Shown piece by piece: positions 30,801 through 41,566 of a stretch of 64,000 nt of DNA; position 1 is the first letter of the stretch; every line of letters begins with the position of its first letter. Source of the stretch: Tremella fuciformis (taxonomy: Eukaryota > Basidiomycota > Tremellomycetes > Tremellales > Tremellaceae); contig CP136493.1 of assembly GCA_032768795.1 (NCBI GenBank), forward strand, positions 744,001 through 808,000. Direction: 5' to 3'. The position numbers and the translations under genes are program-made. The notes under the pieces are model-generated. The model had not been told where the DNA came from. It searched no databases and was given only the letters and a program-made list of their open reading frames with translations.

Positions 30801-33741
30801 TGCCAACGATCTCGCACAGGGCCAGCGGCTGCGAGTCTTGATCATAGATAGTACACGCAGAGCAGGCTGCAAGAAGCGCGCAGAGATTCTGCCACTCTTT
30901 TCGTTGATCATCGTCCAGGCGACCATCAAAAGACATGCTGCGGCGTTTGACCTTGTCCCATGGCTCTTCGTTACGGTCCACGAAGCCAGCCAGTGATTTG
31001 GCCCGCGCGGAGAATCCGACCCAAGCGGCCCAGAAGTGCGTCGAAGGCTTCGCATATTGTCGGAGCACACGGCGGAATTGGCGCTGCTGTTGCTGACGAC
31101 CCTGAGCCGGCGGTAGTGACGCAAGAGCTTCGAGAACTGCAAGTTGATCAATCACCGGGCGAGAAGCAGACGAAGGGTCTGCAAGGGTTGCGACCGGTGT
31201 CTCCCGGGGAAGATCGTTCTTCAGCCTGATGAGCTCGCCGAGTGCCACCAGAGCGGGCGTCATGGACGTTGTCTTTTCCACATCGGTGGATGCCAGAGAG
31301 GTGAGGACAGTTGTCACGGCAACGTGTAGTGCAGCCTCCGAGTGAGTGGAGCCATGCAGAATTTGTGGAGCTGTCCGAGTCATGCTATGCAGCTCAAGCA
31401 GAACCGCTTTGAAAGTGTCGGCGGCATCTGAGAGATCGTCGGGGTCACCAGCTTGGAAGGCGAAGAGCTCTTGCCGACCAGCGTCGACGAGGAACTGCCA
31501 ACTGGTACAGTCAGCTCCGGAAGCAGATGCGCTTGGGGAAAGAACAGACGGGATCGCAGATGGGAAGGCACCGAGGGTGCTGGATTGCTGTCCTACATAT
31601 TGCAATATTGCAACAGCCGTTCGCCCAGCGGCGAACCTGACAGCATTTGGACTGGGGCCGACCATCAATGACGAGATGGTCGACAAGCTGGCGGCATCTT
31701 GAGTCTCATTGCCCGAAAGAAGCATGTTCGGCTCGAGCGCGAACAGGCGGAGCAGGTCCAAGACCAGCTCTTCCTGGCTCGAAGGGAGTGTCCCAGCGCG
31801 TCCCGGTCTTCGGGCATTTCCAAAATCGCCCAAAAGCAGGGTTGCTTGGCTCTGCCGATCAGCTCAGCAATACCGCATAGTGTATGGCTAACCTTGAGAA
31901 CGGCTCGCAAAGAGGAGCTAACGGCTGGACCCAGTTGTGCCGCAGAAGGCAGCCAAGGATAACGCCCGTCCTCTTGGACAAGCGCTAGGCAAGCCCTGAC
32001 AGCGACCTGCTTCTCACTCTCGTCGCCGCTCTTAAACAGCTTCGGGAACACGGCCGAAATGACAGTCTGCGAGTCTGCCTTGTAGAGCGCCACGAGCCCA
32101 TCGACCAAGGTATCATCATCGACCACGTCTGACGAGGCGGGATTGAAGAACAGCGCATTCTTGAGATCCGCTTGTATTTCCAGGACCAAACTCCTGGCGC
32201 CTGAGGTGTCGAGTCGAGGGAGGAGCGCCATGGCCGCATTGACAAGGTCACAGTACGCAGACGCACACGTGTCGACGGATCGTGCGCCTCCCAGACCTTT
32301 GCGAAGACTCTCGAGCCAGTTGATCTTTTTGGTAAAGCCCGAACCGCTCTTTGGTAAGTCCATATCGAGGACGGCTCGCTTCAGGGTATCCGGACATAGA
32401 ACAAGGAGAGTCGCCATGAGCGGATAGAAGGCTTTGTTTCTCCTCATTGCCGAATTGGACGACAGATCGGACTGCGAAAAGAGCACATCGAAGAGGTAGT
32501 CGGCACCCCCGTCGATCTTCTTGTCGGCCTCGACCAGCGCATTGTATTCTGCCGGGAAGGTGTCGATGAAGTTCCACACCGCCAGGTGAAGACTGGTGGC
32601 CACCGCCAGCTGAGAGGGCTTTTTGAGCTGTAGAAATGTTCCGGATATCTCCTGTAGAACTTGTGATAGCCGGACGCGGTCGAGACAGGCCCATTCAAGT
32701 AGCCGAAGATCCAAGAGATCGGGATCTTCCTCGTTGGAGGTCGTGAGTCGCTTGAAGCGCTGTTTGAGCCTGGTTTGGATGATAGACCAATTCCGAGCAG
32801 ACACAAGAAAGACAACGCGAGCAATCGTTCGAGTCATAGCAGTCACCGCGGCCGCTGGAGTCGTGCAGTCCTGAGCGATAGGCTTGACTGGCTGTTCCAC
32901 ATGTGGTGGAGATGAGACTGTCTGCAGGAAGGCGAGGTCGAAAGCGGTCGAGGTTGCTCTGCTTGCGCCATGAGAGGCCCTCGAAGAGGTAGTCGAAGTA
33001 GTGCCAAATCCCCTGTCGCGGACAGGGGCAGGTGAAGACGTCCCAGGAGCGGGATGCGGATCGGCGGATACCATGCGGATGTACCAGAACAGCACGACCA
33101 TAAAAGGTTTGACGAGCGCCTCGTCCAGCGGTGTTGGATCTGGCCAACATCGTCTCAGCTCGCCGGAAACCGGGGTGGTCGGATTGGACAATGCCTGATG
33201 TTGCCACGACGCAGTGAGGCAGAGCTGCAGCACGTGCAGGACGAACAACTGGGACTGGACCACGTCGAGCGAGGTGGTCAGGAGGGAGGAGGTGGTAGCG
33301 TACTGCATGTCAGCCGGGCCATCTTTGTGTGTCAGCTACACACCTTTGCCAGTGTGTCCAAAGCATTCCCAAGAGCCAGGAAAACAAGGGGCAACCGCGT
33401 CTTGGACAGCTGCAGCAGGGCAGATATGGTCGACCGCACGCTGGGCTCGGCCTCCACAAAAGCGAGCCTCGTCCCTGCATTACATGGCAGCTGATCTCGT
33501 CAGCCCGCACAGTCCGACGGCAGGGGAGGCTCACTCGGTTCAGCAGACGGCCTACCAGGGCATTGACCACCTTTGCCTCCCCCTGATTGAGATCCAGGCG
33601 GTCGATCACCGTGCTATCGGAGATGGAGGCTCCGTCGTGTCCGTCTGAACCGACTGCTGTTGGCGCAGTGCGAGATCTGCCAGTGGGCGAGGCATAGGCT
33701 GCCGGCGGACCGGCAGCGGACACTCTACGCAATGGCATCAT
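24808..33741 (-). CDS. IRA1: Neurofibromin/IRA-type Ras GTPase-activating protein
   Basis: A multi-exon gene of almost 9 kb, roughly 2,700 residues; individual introns were not all mapped. It stimulates Ras GTP hydrolysis and so restrains Ras-cAMP signalling. The RasGAP domain lies near 28,700-29,700: the arginine-finger block reads ELFRANSLTTRLLTSVARTY, with its Arg codon at 29454-29456, and SFFFLRFFCPCIVAPESI at about 29,000-29,050 is the FLR...P.IV fingerprint. Following exons (about 27,400-28,200) fit the Sec14-PH region, and the large exon 25340-27355 contains LNLSAENEVLRMGAYSLIHE and LPHLTLEFFKEWTIGFTKA, conserved in NF1/Ira. The N-terminal 1,000 residues are helical repeats. The start gives MMPLRRVSAAG. 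Confidence 0.9.
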
Positions 33742-34021
33742 TGGCTAGGCCAAGGGGAGGACGGGCGGCAGGCGAGTCGGGGCAGAGATCGTGAGTTGTC
33801 GTTAGGGGATATTGTAGATCATGAGCGGAGGCGAGGGCGTGGGTGAGAGGGGTGTGAGGAGGATAGAAGACGATTAAGAGGGAGGAGATTGGGGAGATGA
33901 AGCTACGAAAGATGGGATGTGAACGCTCGGACCTGCGTTTCGGACTCGCTACTTCCGACGGAAACTATTCAGACACCTTGCAACGAGGCATGGATGTCTT
34001 TGACGTGTTACATCGACAATA
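33742..34021. promoter_or_regulatory. Divergent promoter IRA/UFE1
   Basis: 280 bp between starts; no CACGTG seen. A G/A-rich stretch adjoins the IRA start. Confidence 0.35.
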
Positions 34022-35224
34022 ATGGTACGGGCGGATAGGACGGATGAGCTGCGAGACTTGCTGGGGGAGGGGAAGAGCGGTCCATCGCGCCCGAAGAGCC
34101 CGGCGGGGAGTAGGAGCGCCAGTCGAGCACGCAGAGGGGACAAGAGGAAGAGTAGGGAGGACGAGGCGTTCTTGAAAGAGGCGTACCGGATAGTGGGTCT
34201 TCTTACAGAGGACGAGGCAGAGCGAGTGACATGGTATGCTGAGCAGTAGCACACACACCTCGTCTCTCTGTCGCAGCTCATCCATACCATTCGCAAGCCA
34301 TACCTGTCGCTGTCCGAGCCGCCACTGACTCGCCGACCTCGTCCGCCAACGGACGGTATACCCGACGACGACGGGCTCAGTCGGTATACGTCCAGCAGAC
34401 ACTTGACAAATCGAGAACGAGACGAGATCGACCTGAGAGGACGCATGATTCTACGGAGATGCAAAGACGCAGTGCAGACACTAGAGGACGCCGAGAAATG
34501 TATGTCACGCCCTCCACCATTGACCAAAGCCCTGTCTGATTCTTCAGCGCGGCAGAACCAAGTACTCCCCCAGAGCACATGGACGACGATCCTCCCGTCT
34601 CTCGCGCCCCAGCTGGACCCTCTCGAGCCGCTCATCGTGGCGCACCGCGCCTCTGTGCTTTGGACATTACGTGACGAGCTGGCCAAGGGATCTTCGCACC
34701 TGTCGAACATGCAGGAAGAACGGGCGAAACGGCGTGCCGAACGGTCTCGGACGCTCGGCTCTGGCGCGGCGAAGGAAGCTGCGCAGATGCAGAAAGCTCA
34801 GGAGGCCAAGGCCTCCGGGTCGTTCTGGACACCGAAGGCGAATGGAGAGCCTGGAGCTGGACTCCACGGGGCTGTCGAGCCCGGGCTGGAGGAACAGCTC
34901 CCACCGGAGTTGGTGCAACAGCTGGAGCAGGAGAATAATGCTCTATTGGAGCACATGGAGAGCACTCTCACTTCGGTCTTGGCGGCTGAGAAGAGCCTGC
35001 TAGAGATCTCGCAGCTCCAGACGGAGCTCATCTCACACTTGGTGCAGCAGACCGAATTGACCGACAAGCTGTACGACGAGGCTGTGGGGAGCGTCAGCGA
35101 GGTTGGCCGCGCGAACGAGCAGCTGAAAAAGGCGAAAGAGAGAAGCGGCGAGGCGCGCTTCTTCTTGCTCATGTTCCTCATAGGCGCCAGTCTGGCTTTG
35201 CTGTTCTTGGACTGGTACAGCTAG
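34022..35224 (+). CDS. UFE1: ER t-SNARE, syntaxin-18/Ufe1
   Basis: 367 residues in three exons; introns at 34226-34276 and 34500-34547. The N-terminal helical region starts MVRADRTDELRDLLGEG; LIHTIRKPYLSLSEPPLTR follows intron 1. The SNARE helix spans about residues 275-340 (ENNALLEHMESTLTSVLAAE, KSLLEISQLQTELISHLVQQ, TELTDKLYDEAVGSVSEVGR), and the protein ends in a C-terminal anchor (FFLLMFLIGASLALLFLDWY) with only one residue after it. This tail-anchored layout and the QTELI central glutamine are typical of the Qa-SNARE Ufe1, which mediates Golgi-to-ER retrograde fusion. Confidence 0.85.
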
Positions 35225-35273
35225 TCCTACAGGGAGTGAATGCCAATATATGCAGTACATCCCAAAGTCAACT

Positions 35274-36440
35274 CTAATCTTCTGGAGTGCTGGAACCCGA
35301 CGTGCGGCGCTGTAGGGCGGTGCCATTGGGTCCACGAACGGGTTGTAGTCTGGAACGTTCGGTGAGAGGCTCGTCGTCAAGCTCCTCGCCCTCATCATCT
35401 GAAAAGTCCCCCAGAAGCCGACCTGCCTCCAAGGCCTCGGCGGCCAACTCTCCGTCATGGCCTCCAGCTGACTTGTCCAGCTTGCGCATTTGCTCGAGGG
35501 TCAGTCTGTAGATCCAGTAGCCGGTTGATACAGAGAACAAGCCGCTCAAGCCGATCGAGATGAGGTTGAGCCAGAAGTGTAGGGGATCGTGCGTAGCTTC
35601 GGGATCAGCGAGGGAGGTGAGGCGTGAGCCGATGAAGACGGGGATCAGGAGTCGAGGTTGGATCGTACTGCTTATCAGCTCACGCGAAGCAAGAATCCGA
35701 CCGAGACAGACATGGTGGCCACAAGGAAGTGCCAGAATTTGACGCTTTCTATGGACTGCACCATCTCAGCCTTGTTTCACTGCACAGGCCTGCTACCAAC
35801 CGCGAAAAGCCCGTTGCCAACCGCCCAGGGCAGAGGGCACCATCGGATCATGATGACCAGCGGCAGACCTTTGGCCTTCATGACATGACCGAAAGCGTCC
35901 CACTTGTCATTCGGCTTTATGATTCCCTTGAAGAATCGCCGGACAGACAAGAATGCCAAGGCAGCGCCGAAAGTCGAGGCGAGGCAGCAGATCAGAGCAC
36001 CGGGCCAAAGTCCATAGGCAAAGCCGATTAGAGTAAGAGAGCCGGCAAATCCAAACAAGGGTGGATGCGAGGAAAGCACTGGTCTCAGCGAGCCTCCTGC
36101 TACTAGGGACAGCAGAGACATACCTACCATGAGGGCGCATAGGACGACACCCCATGCCCCGAGAGACTGAATGAACATTGCCAGATCGTTGAACCATATA
36201 GCGATGCGCCGAGGAGTGATGATAGCAATGGCAGCGAATATGACCACATGAAGCGCAATTAGACCCCAGAATATCCGCTATGAGCCTCAGCGCTTGCTCT
36301 TTCTCGTCCGCGAGCCCGAAGAGAGCGGTGCTCACCTTGCTGCGCTTGCTGAGCGATTGATACCGATTGACCGTCTCTTGGGGCAGGTTCTTGAGCTGTT
36401 CCAGCAGTCTCGTGGATCCCGATACAGTCCTAGACGGCAT
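35274..36440 (-). CDS. TVP38: Golgi membrane protein TVP38 (VTT domain, TMEM64 family)
   Basis: Multi-exon, about 330 residues. After a short cytosolic N-terminus (LLEQLKNLPQETVNRYQSLS) come membrane helices WGLIALHVVIFAAIAIITP and WGVVLCALMVGMSLLSLVAG. The VTT core follows: FGFAGSLTLIGFAYGLWPGA, STFGAALAFLSVRRFFKG and MIRWCPLPWAVGNGLFAV, with the conserved Gly-rich loop and Arg/Pro motif of DedA/TVP38 proteins. A last helix (ISIGLSGLFSVSTGYWIYRL) precedes an acidic tail. VTT proteins are linked to lipid scrambling and vesicle traffic in Golgi/ER. It is convergent with UFE1, with about 50 bp between stops. Confidence 0.82.
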
Positions 36441-36856
36441 GCCGACAGCAATGGCGAAGTTGTGAAGGGGAGTACAGAGAGAAGAGAGGTATATGAGACA
36501 AGAGAGATGAGCGGCTCGGCCGATGGACAGCGACGACGCGTGCAGTCACCTCGGTGTGCTATAGAGGATGTGGGGCTCCACCCATAGGGTCTGGAATTTG
36601 CCACTTCCGGCGGCGATCGCCGGCAACGACCTAGAAGCCAACCGGCAGTACAGCTTTGCAAAAAGGGGAAGGGGGAGGGGGGTAGTTAGCCATCGCTGTC
36701 TCTTGTCATCTTACCATATAGCAGAGGCAGTGGGACTCTCTCTTGTAGGTGAGGCGAGGACACCCAGCAGCCGCCGACAAGTCTGGTGCTGCGCAAGGAG
36801 ACCGGGGTCGTGATCGATCCAGAAGCTGCGTCAGCCTTTGAGGGCTTTGCGGCAAC
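36441..36856. promoter_or_regulatory. Divergent promoter TVP38/RAT1
   Basis: 416 bp between starts. It contains a palindromic GGCGATCGCC near 36611 and a purine-rich run near 36661-36680; no gene and no CACGTG seen. Confidence 0.35.
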
Positions 36857-39800
36857 ATGGCAAGTTCACTAAGCGTGATGGACAGCGAATGATGCGCTGA
36901 TGTCGCTCAGGGTGTACCGGCCCTCTTCCGATGGCTCTCCAAAAAGTATCCCAAGATCGTCAACAGGGTAATAGAGGACACTCCGACAAAAGTACGCAAT
37001 GACGATGGCGAGACAGTGGAAGTGCCGGTACGGTACGAGTCGGCCAATCCGAACGGGTTCGAGGTGGACAATCTGTATCTTGACATGAACGGTATAGTGC
37101 ACCCGTGTACGCACCCGGAGGGCAAACCGGCACCCGAGACAGAGGAGGAGATGATGGTGGAGATCTTCAAGTACACCGAGAGGGTCGTGAATATGGCAAG
37201 ACCAAGAAAGGTCTTGATGATGGCTATCGGTCAGTCCCCCAAGTCGCGATCGACTCAGGCGCTATATGGCGGATAAGTGCTCATAGTTCAGATGGCGTCG
37301 CTCCCAGAGCAAAGATGAACCAGCAGCGCTCTCGACGATTCCGAGCGGCGCAAGAAGCTGCGGATAAGGAGGAGGAGAGGAGGGAGGCCATCAAGCTATT
37401 TGAAGCCATGGGGCAGACAGTATCGGAAGAGGCAAAGAACAAAAAGTCTTGGGACTCGAATGCCATCACACCAGGTGAGCTAGTGGTACGTCGTTTTCCG
37501 AAGCTAACATTCTTAGGCACCCCGTTTATGGATCTATTGTCTGCAAGCCTCAAGTACTGGGTATCCTACAAACTCTCGACCGACCCGGGATGGAAGAATC
37601 TCAAGGTCATCTTGTCCGACGCTTCAGTCCCAGGAGAGGGCGAACACAAGATTGTGGACTGGATTCGCCGACAGAGGAGCCACCCCACTTGGGATCCCAA
37701 CACATCGCATGTCATGTATGGCTTGGTGAGTTTCGGTAAATGAGGTGCCTTAGACTCACACACCTTTAGGATGCTGATCTCATCATGCTGTCCCTCGCCA
37801 CACACGAACCACACTTTCGCGTCCTCCGTGAGGACGTGTTCTTCCAAGGGTCGAAGGAACCCCAGGCTTGTCGGAATTGCGGGGAGACCGGCCATTTTGC
37901 GGCGAATTGCAAAGGGGAGAAACAGATCAAAGATCCCAATGCTGTCGAGAAAGCCAAACCTGTCGATCCGAAGCCGTTTATCTTCCTCGATGTGGGATGT
38001 CTGCGGGAATACCTCGCTGTCGAGCTCAATGTCCCGCAAGTGCCATTCCCGTTCGATCTCGAGCTTGCGATCGACGATTGGATTTTCATGATTTTCTTTG
38101 TCGGCAACGATTTCTTGCCTCATTTACCCTCGTTGGAGATCCGTGAAGGTGCCATCGACAAGCTCTTGAACATTTGGCGGTCTGAGTTGCCGATCATGGG
38201 GGGATATTTGACCAATCATGGCAAAGTTAACCTTCCCCGCGCTCAGGTCATTCTGGAGGGCTTGGCAAAGGCCGAAGATGAGATATTCCAGAGGCGCAAG
38301 GAAGATGAGGAAAGACAAGAAAACAATGCCAAGAGACGGCGAATTGAGGACCATGCTCGGCAAGACCGTGCTAAGGCCGCTCGCGACAACGGTCGGCCGG
38401 TGCCATCCGAAGGAACGATGCAGCTCAACGGTCAAGACTACGTTGCGGTCACCCCCGCAGCGACTGCGCGTGGTGGTCCTTTGCATCCTTCTCTCCCTCA
38501 AAGACCGACATTCGACACTGTTCCTCGCGAAAGTGTCAGCGGGGCTGTGTCGGCGGCGTTACACGGATCAAACGACGATATTATCAGGAATCGGAGAGAA
38601 ATCCGAATGGCGAACATGTCCGCAGCACAAATGCTGAAGGCCGAGCTGGAGGGTGCCGCTCCTCCTACTTCGGAACCGGAAGCCAGCTTGGAGACCGTCA
38701 CTGTCGAGAAGACCGAAGACGAAGAGAAAGTTCAATTGAGTCTCGAGGACGCCCAAGACATAGTCGAGAAGCAGGGCGAGGCCGAAGGTGTCAATGAAGA
38801 GGTGGCTGTTTCAGCAGTCCGATTGAATGGCGAAGAGGGCGGGACTGAGACACTGCCACCAGCAGACGAGGAGATGCCCGAGGACGCGGCTGAAGACGAT
38901 GCCGAAGACGTTGCCGAGGATGATGTCGGGGATGGGGAGACAGCAGTCGGCGAGTCTGCAGACGGCACCGAGGGCCTTACGAAACGTCAGAGACGTCTGA
39001 ACAGGAAGAGGAAGCGCCAGGAAGAGGAGGAGGACGAGGAGGATGAGGACGACGATGATGACGCAGAAGCTCCCCCGGACGAAGAGGCCAATCAGCCCGT
39101 GTCGAAGAAGAAACTGAAAGTCAATCCTGATGGGACTGTGGAGGGCTATGTGGATGATGTCAGGTGAGGATACTTTATCTTCAGATATCGGCTCGCTCAC
39201 TTGGCAGGCTATGGGAGCCGGGATACCGAGAACGATACTATCAATCAAAATTCGGTGTTGAGCTATCTGATCGGACCTTCCTCTCTGAGTGAGTCGACGA
39301 AAAACTGACATCTCGCCCAGTCTGACACCCAGAATCACGCGGCATTACATGGAGGGACTGTGCTGGGTACTAGAATACTATTACCAGGGCGTCCCTGCGT
39401 GGGACTGGTACTATCCCTATCACTACGCTCCGTTTGCGCAAGACTTCGTCGACGTTGGCAAACTGGACATTCAGTTTAAAGTCGCGGAGCCATTCAAACC
39501 GTTTGCCCAACTGCTCGGCGTGTTCCCGGCGGCCTCGTGAGAGATCGCACTTGTCCCTGCTCAAGTCCGACAGCTGACGGCCAGGCGCAAGCATCTTCCG
39601 GAACCTCTGCAGACGCTTATGATCGATCCTTTGTCGCCGATCCTCGACTTTTACCCCGAGGATTTCGACATAGATATGAACGGCAAAAAGATGGCTTGGC
39701 AAGGCGTCGCCCTACTACCGTTCATCGATCAGACCAGACTCCTTACCGCTTTAAAGTCCAAGGAGGAAGAACTGTCCGATGACGAGAAGCGTCGAAACCG

Positions 39801-40710
39801 CTGGGGTGACAATGTCATGTACATTGCCGATGAGAATGGGCTCTACCCAGACTTTTGTGAATTGTACACACTAAAGGTCGTGACAAAGGTGAGCCAGCAT
39901 GTCACTCTGCACTGCCTTGGTACTCATGTGCAGCCCGTACCCATCAACCCACAGTCATCATTAGGTGTGACAGGCGCTGTCCTCGCCGATCCGTCCCATA
40001 TTCCCAACTCGGTTCTCGACACGCCGCTGCCAAACATCGATGAGTGCCCGGATCTCGACAACAACACTTCCCTCTCTGTTCGCTATTACTTCCCACGTCA
40101 AATGCACCCTCACGCGTCGCGGATCTTACGGGGATACCGACCGCCTCCACCCATCTTGACCGAGTCTGACAAGGACTGGACGCGACGAGGTGGACATGGG
40201 GGTGGACGAGACCGACGGGGCCCTGGAGGCCCTGGCGGTCGGCAACAGGGCTATGGCGGTCCTGGAATGGCCAACGGCGGACGGAGCAGAGGCTCAAGTG
40301 GATCATACAACTCGCCGTCCGGGAACGGTGGGTATGGGGGCAGTTCGTACGCCCCTCCCCCGCCGAGCAACAACTATGGGGGCTATGGTGGCAGCGGCGG
40401 CGGGTACGGAGGCAGCTCTGGCGGAGGCTATGGGGGCTACGGTGGGCAGAATCCGTATTCGGCGACATACGGCGGGGCTGGCGGGTCAAGCTACGGGCGA
40501 CCAGCCGCGACTGCCTATGGCGGCTACGCGCCCCCACCTCCTGCGCGCAATCCTTACGCCCCGCCCCCACCTCCTAACCCGTACTCCGCCCCTCCACCGC
40601 GATACAACGGTGGCGGATACGGAGCGCCACCCCCGCCTCGAACAGGCGCGTACAATCCGTACAGCAGTACAGGGCCACCTCCGAGTTCGTACCAGCAACG
40701 GCGATTCTAG
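36857..40710 (+). CDS. RAT1: Nuclear 5'-3' exoribonuclease Rat1/XRN2
   Basis: About 1,080 residues. The initiator ATG (36857-36859) appears to be the whole first coding exon: it is followed by a GC-AG intron (36860-36910) and then [17 protein letters not shown], the invariant XRN start. Other introns are at 37230-37291, 37475-37516 and 37736-37769, with more further on. Catalytic blocks include [36 protein letters not shown] and [23 protein letters not shown] zinc knuckle [14 protein letters not shown] sits near residue 285. A highly acidic linker follows (about 38,700-39,100), and the C-terminus is Gly/Tyr- and Pro-rich. It degrades RNA after Pol II cleavage and processes rRNA in the nucleus. 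Confidence 0.93.
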
Positions 40711-41011
40711 ATCGGCGACCAGGGAGCGCTGGCGGCAGTTGGTTTGCATCTTGCATCTTGACTGGGTAGATCGCGCCATTGCTCCTCGCCCACCGCCCGC
40801 TCGCCTTGGGCCATCTTCGATTTTGGGCTTGTAACTCTATACGCACCATGTCTGGGGATGCACTCGCCTCATAGAGCGGTCTAAGCGGCTTTGGCGTACT
40901 GGTCTAAATGGTCAGCTGTGACTCTGATGCAGGCGATATCTTACCCTGTTCTGTCTACGCCGGACTCCTGCTGCGAATGTATCGTGCTGTCCAGGATATG
41001 ATCCAGCACTG
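40711..41011. other. Intergenic between convergent genes
   Basis: 301 bases, no gene seen; 3' UTRs of RAT1 and the small coiled-coil gene. Confidence 0.4.
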
Positions 41012-41455
41012 TCACGGTTTGACCTCGCTGACTGCCTGCTGTATCTCCTCTGCCCTCTCGCGCAGACGATCGATCCGCCCGCCCGTCTCCTCCCCAGCAG
41101 CTTCGGCGGTCGATCCGACCCGAGTCATATCCCTCACATACGCATCGACGAGTCGCTGTGTATCATCCTCGGCGGCTCTGGATACGTTGTAGCTTTGCAG
41201 AGCGCTTATTGCTGATATGGGCTCTCGAGCGGTAGGCCGGTCGGGCTGGATGAGCGCCCGGATGGACGCGGAGGGCAGAGTCGAGAGGAGGTTCAGGTCG
41301 GTCGCCAGGTCTTCCTTCGACATCGGGCTGCTCTGGACTCTTCCCGACGTGGCTGTGACCTTGTCGTGGCCTTGCTGGGGCGGTATGGGCGGCATTGCTA
41401 GTTCTTCATTGCTCATTTTGGGATGCAGAGCGCGAATCGTCGACGAGATGGTCAT
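41012..41455 (-). CDS. Small hypothetical coiled-coil protein
   Basis: 147 residues in one exon. The N-terminus is polar (the ATG at 41416 gives MSNEELAMPPIPPQQGHD and may be the true start). The middle is LATDLNLLSTLPSASIRALI, and the C-terminal third is a predicted coiled coil (GGRIDRLRERAEEIQQAVSE). Size and layout resemble small adaptor subunits such as BLOC-1 or kinetochore components, but no family signature is visible, so no function is given. It shares a 110-bp divergent promoter with NUP188. Confidence 0.5.
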   Translation of the reverse strand: MTISSTIRALHPKMSNEELAMPPIPPQQGHDKVTATSGRVQSSPMSKEDLATDLNLLSTLPSASIRALIQPDRPTAREPISAISALQSYNVSRAAEDDTQRLVDAYVRDMTRVGSTAEAAGEETGGRIDRLRERAEEIQQAVSEVKP

Positions 41456-41566
41456 CTCGGAGCGGGATCAAATCACTCCGAAGCCTCAGAAGTCAAGACC
41501 AACCTACTGTCAGTCTGTCGTTTGTGTCATTTGCGCTGTCCCATAAACAGCGGAGAAGGGAGGAGG

